This document shows, piece by piece, positions 51,972 to 61,169 of a DNA stretch of 64,000 nucleotides (position 1 is its first letter; each line of letters begins with the position of its first letter). Origin of the DNA: an uncultured Rhodospirillales bacterium. Its GTDB lineage: Bacteria > Pseudomonadota > Alphaproteobacteria > Acetobacterales > Acetobacteraceae. The notes under the pieces were generated by a model. It saw only the letters and a program-made list of their open reading frames with translations. It searched no databases and was not told where the DNA came from. The position numbers and the translations under genes are program-made. The stretch covers positions 1 through 64,000 of the forward strand of contig CAIYCW010000080.1 in assembly GCA_903924855.1 (NCBI GenBank). The letters run 5' to 3'.

Positions 51972-52131
51972 TGCAGTGTATCCTCGGAAAGGAAGCGTGA
52001 AGCCGGTGGAGTTCTGACGATCTGGGTGAATACCACATCTCGCCGCCTCCTGCTATTTTCGTCAAACCCCTGCCGCTTTCAAGCGGCGGCAGGATTAAAC
52101 CGCAGACAGGCATCTGTTCTGCTGCATCTTG

Positions 52132-54651
52132 TCATTCGTTGCGCAGCAACGGCGCTGCTTTCGCCCGCAAAGCGGCCTCGGTGCCAACATAGCCAAAGCC
52201 CAGCACCAGCACTGTCGCACCGATCACCGTCAATGCAAGCGTGCCCGGCAGAAACGCCCAATCCGTCCGCATCACATAATGCACCACGGCGTAGCTCGAC
52301 CCCGTGCCGATCACCGCGGCCATCAGCCCGGCCACCACGCCAAGGGTTCCGAACTCCACCAGCCAGGCCGCCCGGATCTGCGCGCGCGACGCCCCCAGCG
52401 TCTTCAGGATCACCGCCTCCGCCACACGCCGCCTCTGGCCGGAGGCAACAGCACCCCCCAGCACCAACAGGCCCGAGACCAGCGTCAGCGAGCCGGTGGC
52501 GCCCAACCCCATCGCGATCTGGCCGAACAGATCGCTCACCGCCGCCAGAATATCGGCAACCCTGATGCCGGTCACATTCGGCAGCGCATCCGTCACCAGC
52601 CGCAACAGCCTTCCCTGCGCGGCCTCAGGTGCCCGCAAGGTCGCGATATGCGAATGCGGTGCCCCCTCCAGCAGCCCGGGTGAGGCGATCATCGTGTAGT
52701 TGATCCCCATCGAGCGCCACGCCACCTCACGGAAATTGGCAATCGTCAGATCCACATTGCGCCCCAGCACGTTGAGCCGGATCACATCGCCAAGCTTCAC
52801 CCCCCAGCCGCGTGCCAGGCCCGCATCCAGCGACAGCAAGGGCGGGCCCTTGTAGTCGGCCGGCCACCAGCTGCCCGCGGTCAGCCGCGAGCCATCGGGA
52901 AGGCTCGGCGAATAGGTCAGGCCCCGGTCGCCCTGCAGCGCCCAGCGGCTGTCCGGCGACACGTTGACACTGTCGATCCCCACCCCCGCGATCGACACCA
53001 GCCGCGCGCGCAGATTGGGCACGTCGCGCACGTCAGACACACCCGGCTCCGCCAGCACGATGTCGCGGAAGCGGGCGAGCTGGCTGGGCTGGATGTCGAT
53101 GAAGAAGAAGCTCGGCGCGTTGCGCGGCAACTGCCCGCCCAGCTGCGCCTGCACATTGCCCTGGATCAACGCCACGGCCGCAAGCGTCGAAAGCCCAAGC
53201 CCGATCGAGACCAGCATCAGCGGCGTGGTGGCGCCTGGCCGATACAGATTGCCCAGGCCCAGCCGCGCCCAGGGCCTGCGCGGATGCGGCAGCACCGCCG
53301 CCACCCGCATCAGCACGAAGGCGCCGGCCCGGAACAGCAGCAATGTCACAGCCGCCGCCGCACAGAAGGCCAGCGCAAAGCGCCTGTCATCCGCGGTCAG
53401 CACCACCAGCAGCACCAGCGCCGCCGCCAGCGCCATCGTGGCTGCGACCAGCTTCGGCCCGGGCCTGCTGGTCTGCGGCATCAACGCATCGCGAAACAGC
53501 GCGCCCCCCGGAATCCGCAGCGCGCGTGACAGCGGGCCCAGCGCGAAGCAGGCTGCCACCAGCGCCCCCGTGAGTGCTGCCTGCGCCAGCGGCAGCACGA
53601 AAATCCCACCCGCAGCCGGCACCGGCAGCGCATCGCCCAGCGCCCATCCGGCAATGCCGGGCAGGGCTGCGCCTGCCGCCACGCCCACACCAATCCCCAG
53701 CAGCGCCAACGCTGCCACCTGCAAGGCGCAACTGGCAAACACCACCGAGGGCGCCGCCCCCAGGCAGCGCAGAGTGGCGATCGCGCGCGCGCGTGCCGCA
53801 AGCCAGGCGCGCACCCCGTTGGCCACCCCGATGCCGCCCACCAGCAGCGATGTCAGCCCCACGAGAGACATGAACAGGCTCGTCCGGTCCAGGAACTGCC
53901 GCACATTCGGGGCCGCGTCGCCGGCATCGCGGATGCGCCAGCCCGTGTCGGGAAACGCCGCGCGCAAGGCCGCGATCTGCTCCGCCACATGTGTCCCGGG
54001 CGGAAACGCCGCGCGCAGCTGATGCTCCACCAGCGAGCCCGGCTGCAACAGCCCGGTCCGGTCCAGATCGTCCGGCCGCAGCAGCACGCGCGGCCCGATG
54101 ATGGAGGGTGTCGTCACCTTGTCCGGCTCATCGAGGATCGCCCCCGCCAGCACCGGCGCCCAATCGCCCAGCTTCAGCGTGGTGCCGACGGCCACACCCA
54201 GCCGGTCCAGCACCACCGGATCCACCGCGATCTGCCCCGCCACCAGATGCCCGGGCGGCGGCAGCCGCGCCTGGCCGATCAGCGGCCAGGCATCGTCCAC
54301 CGCCTTCAGCTCCACCAGCACCCGCCCGCCATTGGGCGCGATCAGCATGGAGCGCATCGACACCACATCCGAAACCCGGGCACCGCGCGCGCGCAGCCAG
54401 TCATGCAAGGCGGGCGGCAGCGCCGAGGCGCCGCCCTGCACCGAAATGTCACCGCCCAGAATCCGCGCGCCGTTCTCAGCCAGCCCCGCCTCGATGCCGG
54501 CGCGCAGGCTGCCGATGCCGGCCATCGCCGCCACCCCCAACGCCAGGCACGCCACCACCACGCGCAGACCCTGCAACGCGCGCAACCCCCCGCGCAGCTC
54601 GCGCCCGGCGATCAGCAGGGCGGCGCGTGCGTCCACCCCGAATCCGCTCAT
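52132..54651 (-). CDS. FtsX-like ABC transporter permease (YbbP type)
   Basis: An 839-residue inner-membrane protein with the YbbP layout: TM1 (residues 20-45), a periplasmic domain, then three-TM FtsX modules around 260-370 (SLVGLTSLLVGGIGVANGVRAWL) and 705-830 (GLGATGSLTLVSGLLVLGGAVASGQRRR), plus an extra hydrophobic pair in the middle. It works with the ATPase encoded by the overlapping upstream gene (ATGA). The YbbAP pair is linked to TesA in E. coli; its cargo is unresolved but lipids or lipoproteins are likely. Confidence 0.9.
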   Translation of the reverse strand: MSGFGVDARAALLIAGRELRGGLRALQGLRVVVACLALGVAAMAGIGSLRAGIEAGLAENGARILGGDISVQGGASALPPALHDWLRARGARVSDVVSMRSMLIAPNGGRVLVELKAVDDAWPLIGQARLPPPGHLVAGQIAVDPVVLDRLGVAVGTTLKLGDWAPVLAGAILDEPDKVTTPSIIGPRVLLRPDDLDRTGLLQPGSLVEHQLRAAFPPGTHVAEQIAALRAAFPDTGWRIRDAGDAAPNVRQFLDRTSLFMSLVGLTSLLVGGIGVANGVRAWLAARARAIATLRCLGAAPSVVFASCALQVAALALLGIGVGVAAGAALPGIAGWALGDALPVPAAGGIFVLPLAQAALTGALVAACFALGPLSRALRIPGGALFRDALMPQTSRPGPKLVAATMALAAALVLLVVLTADDRRFALAFCAAAAVTLLLFRAGAFVLMRVAAVLPHPRRPWARLGLGNLYRPGATTPLMLVSIGLGLSTLAAVALIQGNVQAQLGGQLPRNAPSFFFIDIQPSQLARFRDIVLAEPGVSDVRDVPNLRARLVSIAGVGIDSVNVSPDSRWALQGDRGLTYSPSLPDGSRLTAGSWWPADYKGPPLLSLDAGLARGWGVKLGDVIRLNVLGRNVDLTIANFREVAWRSMGINYTMIASPGLLEGAPHSHIATLRAPEAAQGRLLRLVTDALPNVTGIRVADILAAVSDLFGQIAMGLGATGSLTLVSGLLVLGGAVASGQRRRVAEAVILKTLGASRAQIRAAWLVEFGTLGVVAGLMAAVIGTGSSYAVVHYVMRTDWAFLPGTLALTVIGATVLVLGFGYVGTEAALRAKAAPLLRNE

Positions 54652-55364
54652 GGGCTGAGCTTCCCATCGGCCATCGACACAATCCGGTCGCACCGCGCCG
54701 CCAGCGCCGGATCATGGGTGATCAGCATCAGCGTGGTGCCGAAGCTGGCGCGCAGGCTGAACAGCAGATCCATCACCGTCTCCCCGGTGGCGCGGTCCAG
54801 ATTGCCGGTCGGCTCATCGGCCAGCAGCAGGCGGGGCCTCGCCGCAAACGCCCGCGCCAGCGCCACGCGCTGCTGCTCGCCGCCGGACAATGCGCCCGGC
54901 AGATGCGTCATCCGGTGGCCCAGCCCCACCGCGCGCAAACTCTCCGCGGCACGGTCCTCGGCATCCGACGCCCCTGCAAGCTCCAGCGGGATCGCCACAT
55001 TCTCCAGCGCCGTCATGCTGCCGATCAGATGAAAGGACTGAAACACGATGCCGATATCGCGCCTGCGCAACGCCGCAAGCCCATCCTCGCCCAGCGTCGC
55101 CAGATCCACCCCGCACACCTCAACCCGGCCGGAACTCGCCCGCTCCAGCCCCGCCAGCACCATCAGCAGGCTGGTCTTGCCGGAGCCGGACGGGCCCACC
55201 ACGCCCACCGCCTCCCCAGCCCCGATCTGCAGATCGACTCCGCGCAGGATGTTGACCGCGCCCGAACTGCTCGGCACCGTGAGGGTGAGGGCCTGCGCCG
55301 TGACCAGAGACGGTCGCAGGGCAGCGGTGTGTCGGGCGGCCGGAGGCGTGATGAGAACGTCCAT
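54648..55364 (-). CDS. ABC transporter ATP-binding protein (YbbA/LolD-like)
   Basis: A 238-residue MacB/LolD-type ATPase. Walker A VGPSGSGKTS, Q-loop VFQSFHLIGSM, signature LSGGEQQRVALARA, Walker B LLLADEPTGNLDRATG and switch LITHDPALA. It pairs with the YbbP-type permease, overlapping by 4 nt. The ATG at 55364 shares the bases CATG with the ATG of the divergent tesA at 55363, so the two start codons overlap and each promoter must lie within the other gene or be shared. Confidence 0.9.
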   Translation of the reverse strand: MDVLITPPAARHTAALRPSLVTAQALTLTVPSSSGAVNILRGVDLQIGAGEAVGVVGPSGSGKTSLLMVLAGLERASSGRVEVCGVDLATLGEDGLAALRRRDIGIVFQSFHLIGSMTALENVAIPLELAGASDAEDRAAESLRAVGLGHRMTHLPGALSGGEQQRVALARAFAARPRLLLADEPTGNLDRATGETVMDLLFSLRASFGTTLMLITHDPALAARCDRIVSMADGKLSP

Positions 55365-56007
55365 GATCCAGCGATATGGCCTGTCCCAGGGATTGCGCAA
55401 AGCGGCACTGGCGCTTTGTTGCGCAGTTTTCATCAGCGCCGCAGGTCCCGCACCGCATCCGCGCCTGCTGGTGCTGGGCGATTCGCTCACCGCCGGCTAC
55501 GGCCTGCCCACCCAGGACGGTTTTCAGGCCCAGCTCGCCGCCCGCTTCCCCGACCTGGTGCTGATCGACGCCGCCGTCTCCGGCGACACCAGCGCCGGCG
55601 GCCTCGCCCGGCTGGACTGGGCGCTGGCCGATGGCGCGGACGCAGCCATCGTCGAGCTTGGCGGCAATGACGCGCTGCGCGGCATCGACCCCGCCGAGAT
55701 GGGCGCCAACCTCACCGCCATCCTGGACGATCTGCAGAAGCGGCACATCCCGGTGCTGCTCTCCGGCATGCAGGCGCCGCAGAATTACGGGCAGGACTAC
55801 GCCACCCGCTTCAACGCCGTGTTCGAAACATTGGGCCACCGGCCCGGCGTGATCTACGACCCGTTCTTCCTGCAGGGCCTGCTGGACAAGCCAAACTTGT
55901 TCCAGGCCGACCATCTGCACCCGAACAGGGAGGGTGTCGCCTTCGAGGTCGCCCGCCTCGCACCGCTGATCACCGCCCTGCTGGCCCGGATCACGCCCGC
56001 CTCATGA
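55363..56007 (+). CDS. tesA: Arylesterase / thioesterase TesA-like GDSL hydrolase
   Basis: A 214-residue SGNH hydrolase: signal peptide (MIQRYGLSQGLRKAALALCCAVFISAAGP) then block I GDSLTAGYG with nucleophile S41, Gly in GDTSAGG, GGNDALRG (block III) and DHLHPNREG with the catalytic Asp-His. It is the periplasmic acyl-CoA thioesterase/lysophospholipase-like enzyme divergent from ybbA-ybbP, as in E. coli. ATG starts at 55351 and 55363 are possible; the former adds 4 residues. Its stop overlaps thpR by 4 nt. Confidence 0.9.
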   Translation: MIQRYGLSQGLRKAALALCCAVFISAAGPAPHPRLLVLGDSLTAGYGLPTQDGFQAQLAARFPDLVLIDAAVSGDTSAGGLARLDWALADGADAAIVELGGNDALRGIDPAEMGANLTAILDDLQKRHIPVLLSGMQAPQNYGQDYATRFNAVFETLGHRPGVIYDPFFLQGLLDKPNLFQADHLHPNREGVAFEVARLAPLITALLARITPAS

Positions 56008-56540
56008 GATTGTTCGTCGGCATCGATCTGCCCTGGGATCTGCGGGAGAAGCTCTCCCTGCTCTGCCGCGGCCTGCCCGGCGCCCGCTGGGTGCCGGAGG
56101 AGAATCTGCACCTCACGCTGCGCTTCATCGGCGAGGTGGCACCCAACCAGGCCGAGGATATCGACATGGCGCTGGCCGCCCTGCGCGGGCGTAAATTCCC
56201 GCTCTCCCTCGCCGGTGTCGCCACCCTCACCCGCCAGGGCCGCGAGGTGGCGCTCTATGCCGGTGTCGAACGCAGCGCGGGGCTGGAGCATCTGCAGGCC
56301 AAGGTGGAAACCGCCCTGCAGCGCGCGGGCCTCGCCCCGGAGCGCCGCCGCTTCATGCCGCATGTCACCCTGGCGCGGCTGGAGAATGTCGCCGTCGAGC
56401 AGAAGCTGGCGGGCTATCTGCAAGCCAACAACCTGTTCCGCGCAGGCCCGGTGGAGATCGCCGAACTCACCTTGTTCAGCTCCCAGCTCGGCAAGGAGGC
56501 CGCGGTCTACACCGCCGAGGTCGGCTATCCGCTTGGATGA
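56004..56540 (+). CDS. thpR: RNA 2',3'-cyclic phosphodiesterase
   Basis: A 178-residue 2H phosphoesterase with the two HxTL motifs H36-L-T-L39 and H120-V-T-L123 that form the active site. It opens 2',3'-cyclic phosphates (and ligates tRNA halves in vitro in the E. coli homologue LigT). The start overlaps the tesA stop (ATGA) and its 3' end overlaps the UDG gene by 8 nt. Length is normal for the family. Confidence 0.92.
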   Translation: MRLFVGIDLPWDLREKLSLLCRGLPGARWVPEENLHLTLRFIGEVAPNQAEDIDMALAALRGRKFPLSLAGVATLTRQGREVALYAGVERSAGLEHLQAKVETALQRAGLAPERRRFMPHVTLARLENVAVEQKLAGYLQANNLFRAGPVEIAELTLFSSQLGKEAAVYTAEVGYPLG

Positions 56541-57108
56541 GCTGGCACGCTGTGCGGCCGAGGCGCGCGCCTGCCGGCTGTGCGAAGCCGAGCTGCCACT
56601 GGGCCCACGCCCGGTGCTGCGCGTCTCGCCCACGGCACGGCTGCTGATCATCGGCCAGGCGCCCGGCACCCGCGTGCATGCCAGCGGCATCCCGTGGGAT
56701 GACGCCTCAGGCGAACGCCTGCGCGCCTGGATGGGCGTGGAGTCCGACACCTTCTACGACGAATCCCGCATCGCCATCCTGCCGATGGGTCTGTGCTACC
56801 CGGGCGTGCTGCCCAAGGGCGGCGACCGGCCGCCGATGAAGATCTGCGCGCCCATCTGGCACCCGCGCCTGCTGCCGCTGATGCCGGCTATCAAGCTCAC
56901 TCTGGTGATCGGCACCTACGCCCAGGCACGGCTGCTCGGCCCCGGTCCGATGACCGCCCATGTCGCCAATTTCCGCGCCTTCCTGCCCGCCCTGCTGCCG
57001 CTGCCGCACCCATCCTGGCGCACCATTGGCTGGCAGGCGCGCAATCCCTGGTTCGACGCCGATCTGCTGCCCGAGCTGCGGGCCCGCGTGGCGCGGACGC
57101 TGGGCTGA
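56533..57108 (+). CDS. Uracil-DNA glycosylase family protein
   Basis: A 191-residue UDG-superfamily protein beginning LDELARCAAEARACRLCEAELPLGPRPVL with a cysteine pair, then LLIIGQAPGTRVHASGIPWDDASGERLRAWMG (the motif-1 water-activating region), LVIGTYAQARLL and LPLPHPSWRTIGWQARNPWF (final His motif). The group is the short, Fe-S-lacking bacterial family often next to thpR. TTG at 56533 gives the start, overlapping thpR by 8 nt. Its activity on uracil or other damaged bases is not proven. It ends immediately before the convergent MarR gene. Confidence 0.85.
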   Translation: MDELARCAAEARACRLCEAELPLGPRPVLRVSPTARLLIIGQAPGTRVHASGIPWDDASGERLRAWMGVESDTFYDESRIAILPMGLCYPGVLPKGGDRPPMKICAPIWHPRLLPLMPAIKLTLVIGTYAQARLLGPGPMTAHVANFRAFLPALLPLPHPSWRTIGWQARNPWFDADLLPELRARVARTLG

Positions 57109-57570
57109 TCAACCGCCCGTCATCTGCTCCTCGGCCTCCGCCGAGCTGTCGATGATGCCCTGAATGTAGCGCACCCCCTCGCTGGTGCGCCCCAGCAGCA
57201 CACGCCTGCGATCGGCGCGATCGGCAAAGCGCCGCATCAGCCGGGCCTGCACCAGCTTGTCCACGATCCGCGTGGTGGTGGGGCGCGACGCGTTGATGCG
57301 CGCCGCCAGATTGGTCAGGTTCTGCGGCTCGGTGCTGACATAGACGCTGAGCATGGCGGCAAGCTGCCGCGTGGTCAGCTCCCGCTCGTCACGCACCAGA
57401 ATGCTCAGCAGGGTCTGATACAAGGCCGAGATGCGCGGGCTGTGGCCGGCTGAATCGGCAAGATTGCCGGTGCCGCGCGCGGCCGATGCGGGGCGAGGGG
57501 CGCGCGCCTGCGGGTCACGCATGCGCGGCTCCTGCGGGTCGGCCGGCTCTGAGATCGTCTTGGGCTGCAT
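57109..57570 (-). CDS. MarR family transcriptional regulator
   Basis: A 153-residue regulator. A flexible Pro/Ala/Arg-rich head (1-45) leads to a MarR winged helix: LVRDERELTTRQLAAMLSVYV, LTNLAARINASRPTTTRIVDKLVQARLMRRFADRADRRRVLL. It diverges from accB across 375 bp and may regulate that region (inference). Adjacent UDG and MarR stop codons meet at 57106-57111 with no spacer. The recognition helix resembles that of the shorter MarR protein encoded at 30586. Confidence 0.85.
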   Translation of the reverse strand: MQPKTISEPADPQEPRMRDPQARAPRPASAARGTGNLADSAGHSPRISALYQTLLSILVRDERELTTRQLAAMLSVYVSTEPQNLTNLAARINASRPTTTRIVDKLVQARLMRRFADRADRRRVLLGRTSEGVRYIQGIIDSSAEAEEQMTGG

Positions 57571-57945
57571 CCTGGGTCCTCTGTCATCACGAAAGCGTCA
57601 CGCCGGGTGGGCCGAGGTTTCGCGTGCAAACGTGAAACTGTTCCGCATCGCTCTCATCTGTTCGCTGTTTAAAGATTGTCAACTGAACACTTAGCTGGAA
57701 AAATATTGCAGACATGAAAAAATCCAGCTCGTCCCAACCGCCCGGCGCAGCGCGTCCGTGGGTGATCCGCCCCGGCAATCCTCCAGGGGTGCGGCCTGCG
57801 CTGTCACAGAGCGGCCGTTTCAGAAACTTTAAGTGAAGTTGCCGCCCCTCATGCCGCATGCTAGGCCGCCGCATGCTTGGTCTGGCCCGATACGCGGCCC
57901 GGCGCGCGCACGGGCCCGTCACGCCCATAAGTTGGAGTTTGCCGC
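57571..57945. promoter_or_regulatory. Divergent MarR-accBC intergenic region
   Basis: A 375-bp region with no credible ORF. A motif TGTTTAAAGATTGTCAACTG then AACA at 57666-57689 resembles one over the ribosome-binding site of the other MarR gene. A TTGTCA at 57676-57681 and an AT-rich patch near 57699-57707 could be a -35 and a weak -10 for transcription toward accB (my reading, low certainty). TGTTC and GAACA arms (57659-57663, 57685-57689) frame it. Confidence 0.4.
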
Positions 57946-58422
57946 GTGAGTATTCCCTTCGATCCCTCCGCCATCCGCGAGTTGGCCAACATCCTCGCCG
58001 ACACCGGCCTCACCGAGATCGAGATCGAAGGCAAGGATGGCCGCATCCGCGTCGTGCGCGCACCGGCCCAGGTGATGGCGGCCCCGCAGGTCACCGTGCC
58101 GGTGCTGCAGGCCCCGCCCGCCGCGGCCTCTGCCCCTACAGCTCCCGCCGCCCCGGTCGTTCCGGAAATCGCCGACCCGGCCCGCCACCCCGGCGTCATC
58201 CTCAGCCCGATGGTGGGCGTGGCCTACCTCGCCCCGGAGCCCGGCTCGGCCCCGTTCATCACCGTGGGCCAGAGTGTCGCCGCCGGTCAGACCGTGCTGC
58301 TGATCGAGGCGATGAAGACCTTCAACCAGATCAAGGCCCCGAAATCCGGCACCGTCACGCGCATCCTGATCTCCACCGGCCAGCCGGTGGAATATGGTGA
58401 GCCGCTGCTGATCGTGGAATGA
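57946..58422 (+). CDS. accB: Acetyl-CoA carboxylase biotin carboxyl carrier protein
   Basis: A 158-residue carrier. Residues 1-45 form the N-terminal helical domain, 46-80 the Ala/Pro linker, and 85-158 the biotinyl domain with biotinylated K124 in EAMKTFN. The GTG start at 57946 is preceded by TTGGAG. It carries the carboxyl group between AccC and the carboxyltransferase subunits, which are not in this window. AccC follows after 7 nt. Confidence 0.94.
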   Translation: MSIPFDPSAIRELANILADTGLTEIEIEGKDGRIRVVRAPAQVMAAPQVTVPVLQAPPAAASAPTAPAAPVVPEIADPARHPGVILSPMVGVAYLAPEPGSAPFITVGQSVAAGQTVLLIEAMKTFNQIKAPKSGTVTRILISTGQPVEYGEPLLIVE

Positions 58423-58429
58423 GCCTCCG

Positions 58430-59821
58430 TTGACCAAAACCCCAGGGCAGCCCTCCGTGCGGCATTTCAACAAGATCCTCATCGCCAATCGCGGTGAGAT
58501 CGCCCTGCGCATCCAGCGCGCCTGCCGCGAGCTCGGCATCCAGACCGTGGCGGTGCACTCCACCGCGGACGCCCAGGCGATGCATGTCCGCCTTGCCGAT
58601 GAAAGCGTGTGCATCGGCCCGCCCTCGGCCAAGGAAAGCTACCTCAACGTCGCCGCCATCCTCTCGGCCGCGGCCGTCACCGGCGCCGAGGCGATCCATC
58701 CCGGCTACGGCTTCCTGTCCGAGAATGCCGGCTTCGCCGAGATGGTGGAGGCGCATGGCCTCACCTTCATCGGCCCGTCCTCCGCCCATATCCGCATGAT
58801 GGGCGACAAGATCGCCGCCAAGACCGCCATGGCCTCGATCGGCGTGCCGCTGGTGCCCGGCTCCACCGGCGAGGTGACCGATCTGGACGAGGCCCGCGCG
58901 GTGGCCGATCGCATCAAATACCCCGTGCTGATCAAGGCCGCCGCCGGCGGTGGCGGGCGCGGCATGCGCGTCGCCCACAGCGAGGGCGAGCTGGAAGCCG
59001 CCTGGCGCGAGGCCCGCACCGAGGCGCGCACCGCCTTCGGCAACGATGCCGTCTATATCGAGAAATATCTCGACCGCCCACGCCACATTGAAATGCAGGT
59101 GATGGCGGACGCCCATGGCAACGTGGTGCATTTCGGCGAGCGTGACTGCTCCCTGCAGCGCCGCCATCAGAAGCTGCTGGAAGAGGCCGGCTCCCCGGCA
59201 CTGACCGCGGCCGAGCGCGACGCACTCGGCGAGGTGGTCACCGCGGGCCTGTCCAAACTCGGCTACCGCAACGCCGGCACGCTGGAATTCCTCTACCAGG
59301 ACGGCCAGTTCGCCTTCATCGAGATGAACACCCGCCTGCAGGTGGAACACCCGGTGACGGAGATGGTCTGCAGCGTCGATCTGGTGCGCGAGCAGATCCG
59401 CATCGCCGCCGGCGAGAAGCTTGGCTACACCCAGAAGGACGTCACATTCTCCGGCCATTCCATCGAATGCCGCATCACCGCCGAAGACCCCGAGACCTTC
59501 ATGCCCACGCCGGGCGCCGTCTCCGTCTTCCACGCCCCGGGCGGGCTTGGCGTGCGCGTCGACAGCGGCCTGTATGCCGGCTACGTGGTGCCGCCCTATT
59601 ACGACAGCCTGGTCGCCAAGCTCATCGTCCACGCCCCCACCCGCCCCGAGGCAATCGCGCGCATGCGAAGGGCGCTGGCGGAATTCGCCGTCGTCGGCAT
59701 CAAGACCACCATCCCGCTGCACCAGCGCATCCTGGAAGACCCCGAATTCCAGGCCGGCGACTACACCATCCACTGGCTCGAACGCTTCGTCGAACAGCGC
59801 CAGACCGACCCCGTGATCTGA
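58430..59821 (+). CDS. accC: Acetyl-CoA carboxylase biotin carboxylase subunit
   Basis: A 463-residue ATP-grasp enzyme that carboxylates AccB-biotin. The N-terminal [16 protein letters not shown], the glycine loop [12 protein letters not shown], the catalytic [15 protein letters not shown] and [16 protein letters not shown] (Arg and metal-binding Glu) are intact. The start is TTG at 58430, the only plausible one before the family N-terminus. Cotranscribed with accB. The palindrome GGCGGGTC-CAC-GACCCGCC lies 6 nt after the stop. Confidence 0.94.
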   Translation: MTKTPGQPSVRHFNKILIANRGEIALRIQRACRELGIQTVAVHSTADAQAMHVRLADESVCIGPPSAKESYLNVAAILSAAAVTGAEAIHPGYGFLSENAGFAEMVEAHGLTFIGPSSAHIRMMGDKIAAKTAMASIGVPLVPGSTGEVTDLDEARAVADRIKYPVLIKAAAGGGGRGMRVAHSEGELEAAWREARTEARTAFGNDAVYIEKYLDRPRHIEMQVMADAHGNVVHFGERDCSLQRRHQKLLEEAGSPALTAAERDALGEVVTAGLSKLGYRNAGTLEFLYQDGQFAFIEMNTRLQVEHPVTEMVCSVDLVREQIRIAAGEKLGYTQKDVTFSGHSIECRITAEDPETFMPTPGAVSVFHAPGGLGVRVDSGLYAGYVVPPYYDSLVAKLIVHAPTRPEAIARMRRALAEFAVVGIKTTIPLHQRILEDPEFQAGDYTIHWLERFVEQRQTDPVI

Positions 59822-59826
59822 CCTAT

Positions 59827-59845
59827 GGCGGGTCCACGACCCGCC
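59827..59845. repeat. GGCGGGTC-CAC-GACCCGCC palindrome after accC
   Basis: A perfect 8-bp arm hairpin with a 3-nt CAC loop. Here the flank is CTATGGCGG rather than GTAGGGCGG, and the accC stop (TGA) lies outside it. It may weaken read-through into aat. Same family as at 11287 and 20786. Confidence 0.85.
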
Positions 59846-59943
59846 ACCACCGCGTGTTCATGGCCAGGCGATCACGATTTTGATCGCCCGAAACCCCCGC
59901 CATGCGTCACTCTCGCCCCGCAACCGGGGGGAGGCTTCGCGTC

Positions 59944-60621
59944 ATGTCACGCCGCCAGCTGGAAATCACGCCGGAGCTGATCCTGCGCGCCTACTCCATC
60001 GGCCTGTTTCCCATGGCCGAAAGCCGCGACAGCCCCACCCTGCACTGGCTCGATCCGCAGCTGCGCGGCCATCTGCCGCTGGACACGTTCCACCTGCCGC
60101 GCCGCCTGCGCCGCACCGTGCTCTCCGGCCCCTACAGCGTGAGAGTGGACAGCGACTATGCCGGCGCCATCGCCGGCTGTGCCGCCCCCGCCCCGGGGCG
60201 GGAGGACACCTGGATCAACCCCAAGATCACCGAGCTGTTCACCGAACTCCACGCCATGGGCCACGCCCATTCCGTCGAAACCTGGCAGGACGGCGAGATG
60301 GTGGGCGGCCTCTACGGTGTTGCCATCGGCGGCGTGTTCTTCGGCGAGAGCATGTTCAGCCGCGCGCGCGACGCCTCCAAGGTCGCCCTCGTCCATCTCG
60401 TCGCCCGCCTGCGCCTGGGCGGGTTTCGCCTGCTGGACACACAATGGGTCACCACCCATCTGATGCAGTTCGGGGCCGTCGAGGTGCCACGTGCGGACTA
60501 TCGCCGGCTGCTGGAGGCTGCCATAGCGGTGCCGGCCCGCTTCCCGGCCGATCCCGACCCCGAGACGCTGCGGGCCGAAATCCAGACGATGGGACAATGC
60601 GCAGACATCTCCGAGCCCTGA
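59944..60621 (+). CDS. aat: Leucyl/phenylalanyl-tRNA--protein transferase
   Basis: A 225-residue N-end-rule enzyme that adds Leu or Phe to proteins starting with Arg or Lys. Family segments: [79 protein letters not shown] and [16 protein letters not shown]. The ATG at 59944, with GGGGGAGG upstream, is chosen over an in-frame ATG at 59902. Its last 25 nt overlap the next gene. Confidence 0.92.
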   Translation: MSRRQLEITPELILRAYSIGLFPMAESRDSPTLHWLDPQLRGHLPLDTFHLPRRLRRTVLSGPYSVRVDSDYAGAIAGCAAPAPGREDTWINPKITELFTELHAMGHAHSVETWQDGEMVGGLYGVAIGGVFFGESMFSRARDASKVALVHLVARLRLGGFRLLDTQWVTTHLMQFGAVEVPRADYRRLLEAAIAVPARFPADPDPETLRAEIQTMGQCADISEP

Positions 60622-61169
60622 TCGCAGCCCTCCTGCTCACAGCCCCCCACGCCCACGCGGCGGACACGCCCCGCTACCTGCCAGGCCGTGACGTGGCCGT
60701 GGTCTATCACGTGCTGGACGCCCCGGCCGGCGCCCCCGCCCAGATCACCCTGCGCTATTTCGCCGTGGCCGACCGGCTGCGCCTCGATGCCGGGCAGGGG
60801 CCCTATCTGCTGATCGACCGCACGGTGGAACGCATCGAGATGATCATCCCCTCCGCCCATATGTTCCTCGAACTGCCAAAGGGCGGCGGCATCGCGCAGG
60901 GCTTCGTGCTCGGCGATCAGCTCCACCTCAAACGCACCGCCGCCACCCAGCGTATCCTGGGCCGCAGCTGCACCGTGCACGACGTCACGCTGGAAGCCGA
61001 CCACGCCACCGCCTGCCTCTCCGCGGACGGGCTGGTGCTGGCGGGCCAGGGCCGCCTGCCGGATGGCAGGGCCGCGCGGATCGAGGCCGTCTCGATCAGC
61101 TTCGCCCCGCAGATCCCGGGAATGTTCTCCCCGCCGGACACCTACCGGATGATCGGCGGCACGCCATGA
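60597..61169 (+). CDS. Secreted hypothetical protein (first of two tandem paralogues)
   Basis: A 190-residue protein with a signal peptide ([21 protein letters not shown]) and a beta-rich domain: [84 protein letters not shown] with a cysteine pair. It overlaps aat by 25 nt and the following paralogue by 4 nt. The family looks like DUF4412-type periplasmic lipoprotein-localisation-fold proteins, but I cannot name it. Cotranscription with aat is implied. Confidence 0.75.
   Translation: MRRHLRALIAALLLTAPHAHAADTPRYLPGRDVAVVYHVLDAPAGAPAQITLRYFAVADRLRLDAGQGPYLLIDRTVERIEMIIPSAHMFLELPKGGGIAQGFVLGDQLHLKRTAATQRILGRSCTVHDVTLEADHATACLSADGLVLAGQGRLPDGRAARIEAVSISFAPQIPGMFSPPDTYRMIGGTP

Noticed and set aside
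58355-59773. 472-codon minus-strand ORF opposite accC
   Set aside because: Antisense of a clear biotin carboxylase; composition is Gly/His/Asp-rich as expected of a shadow frame.
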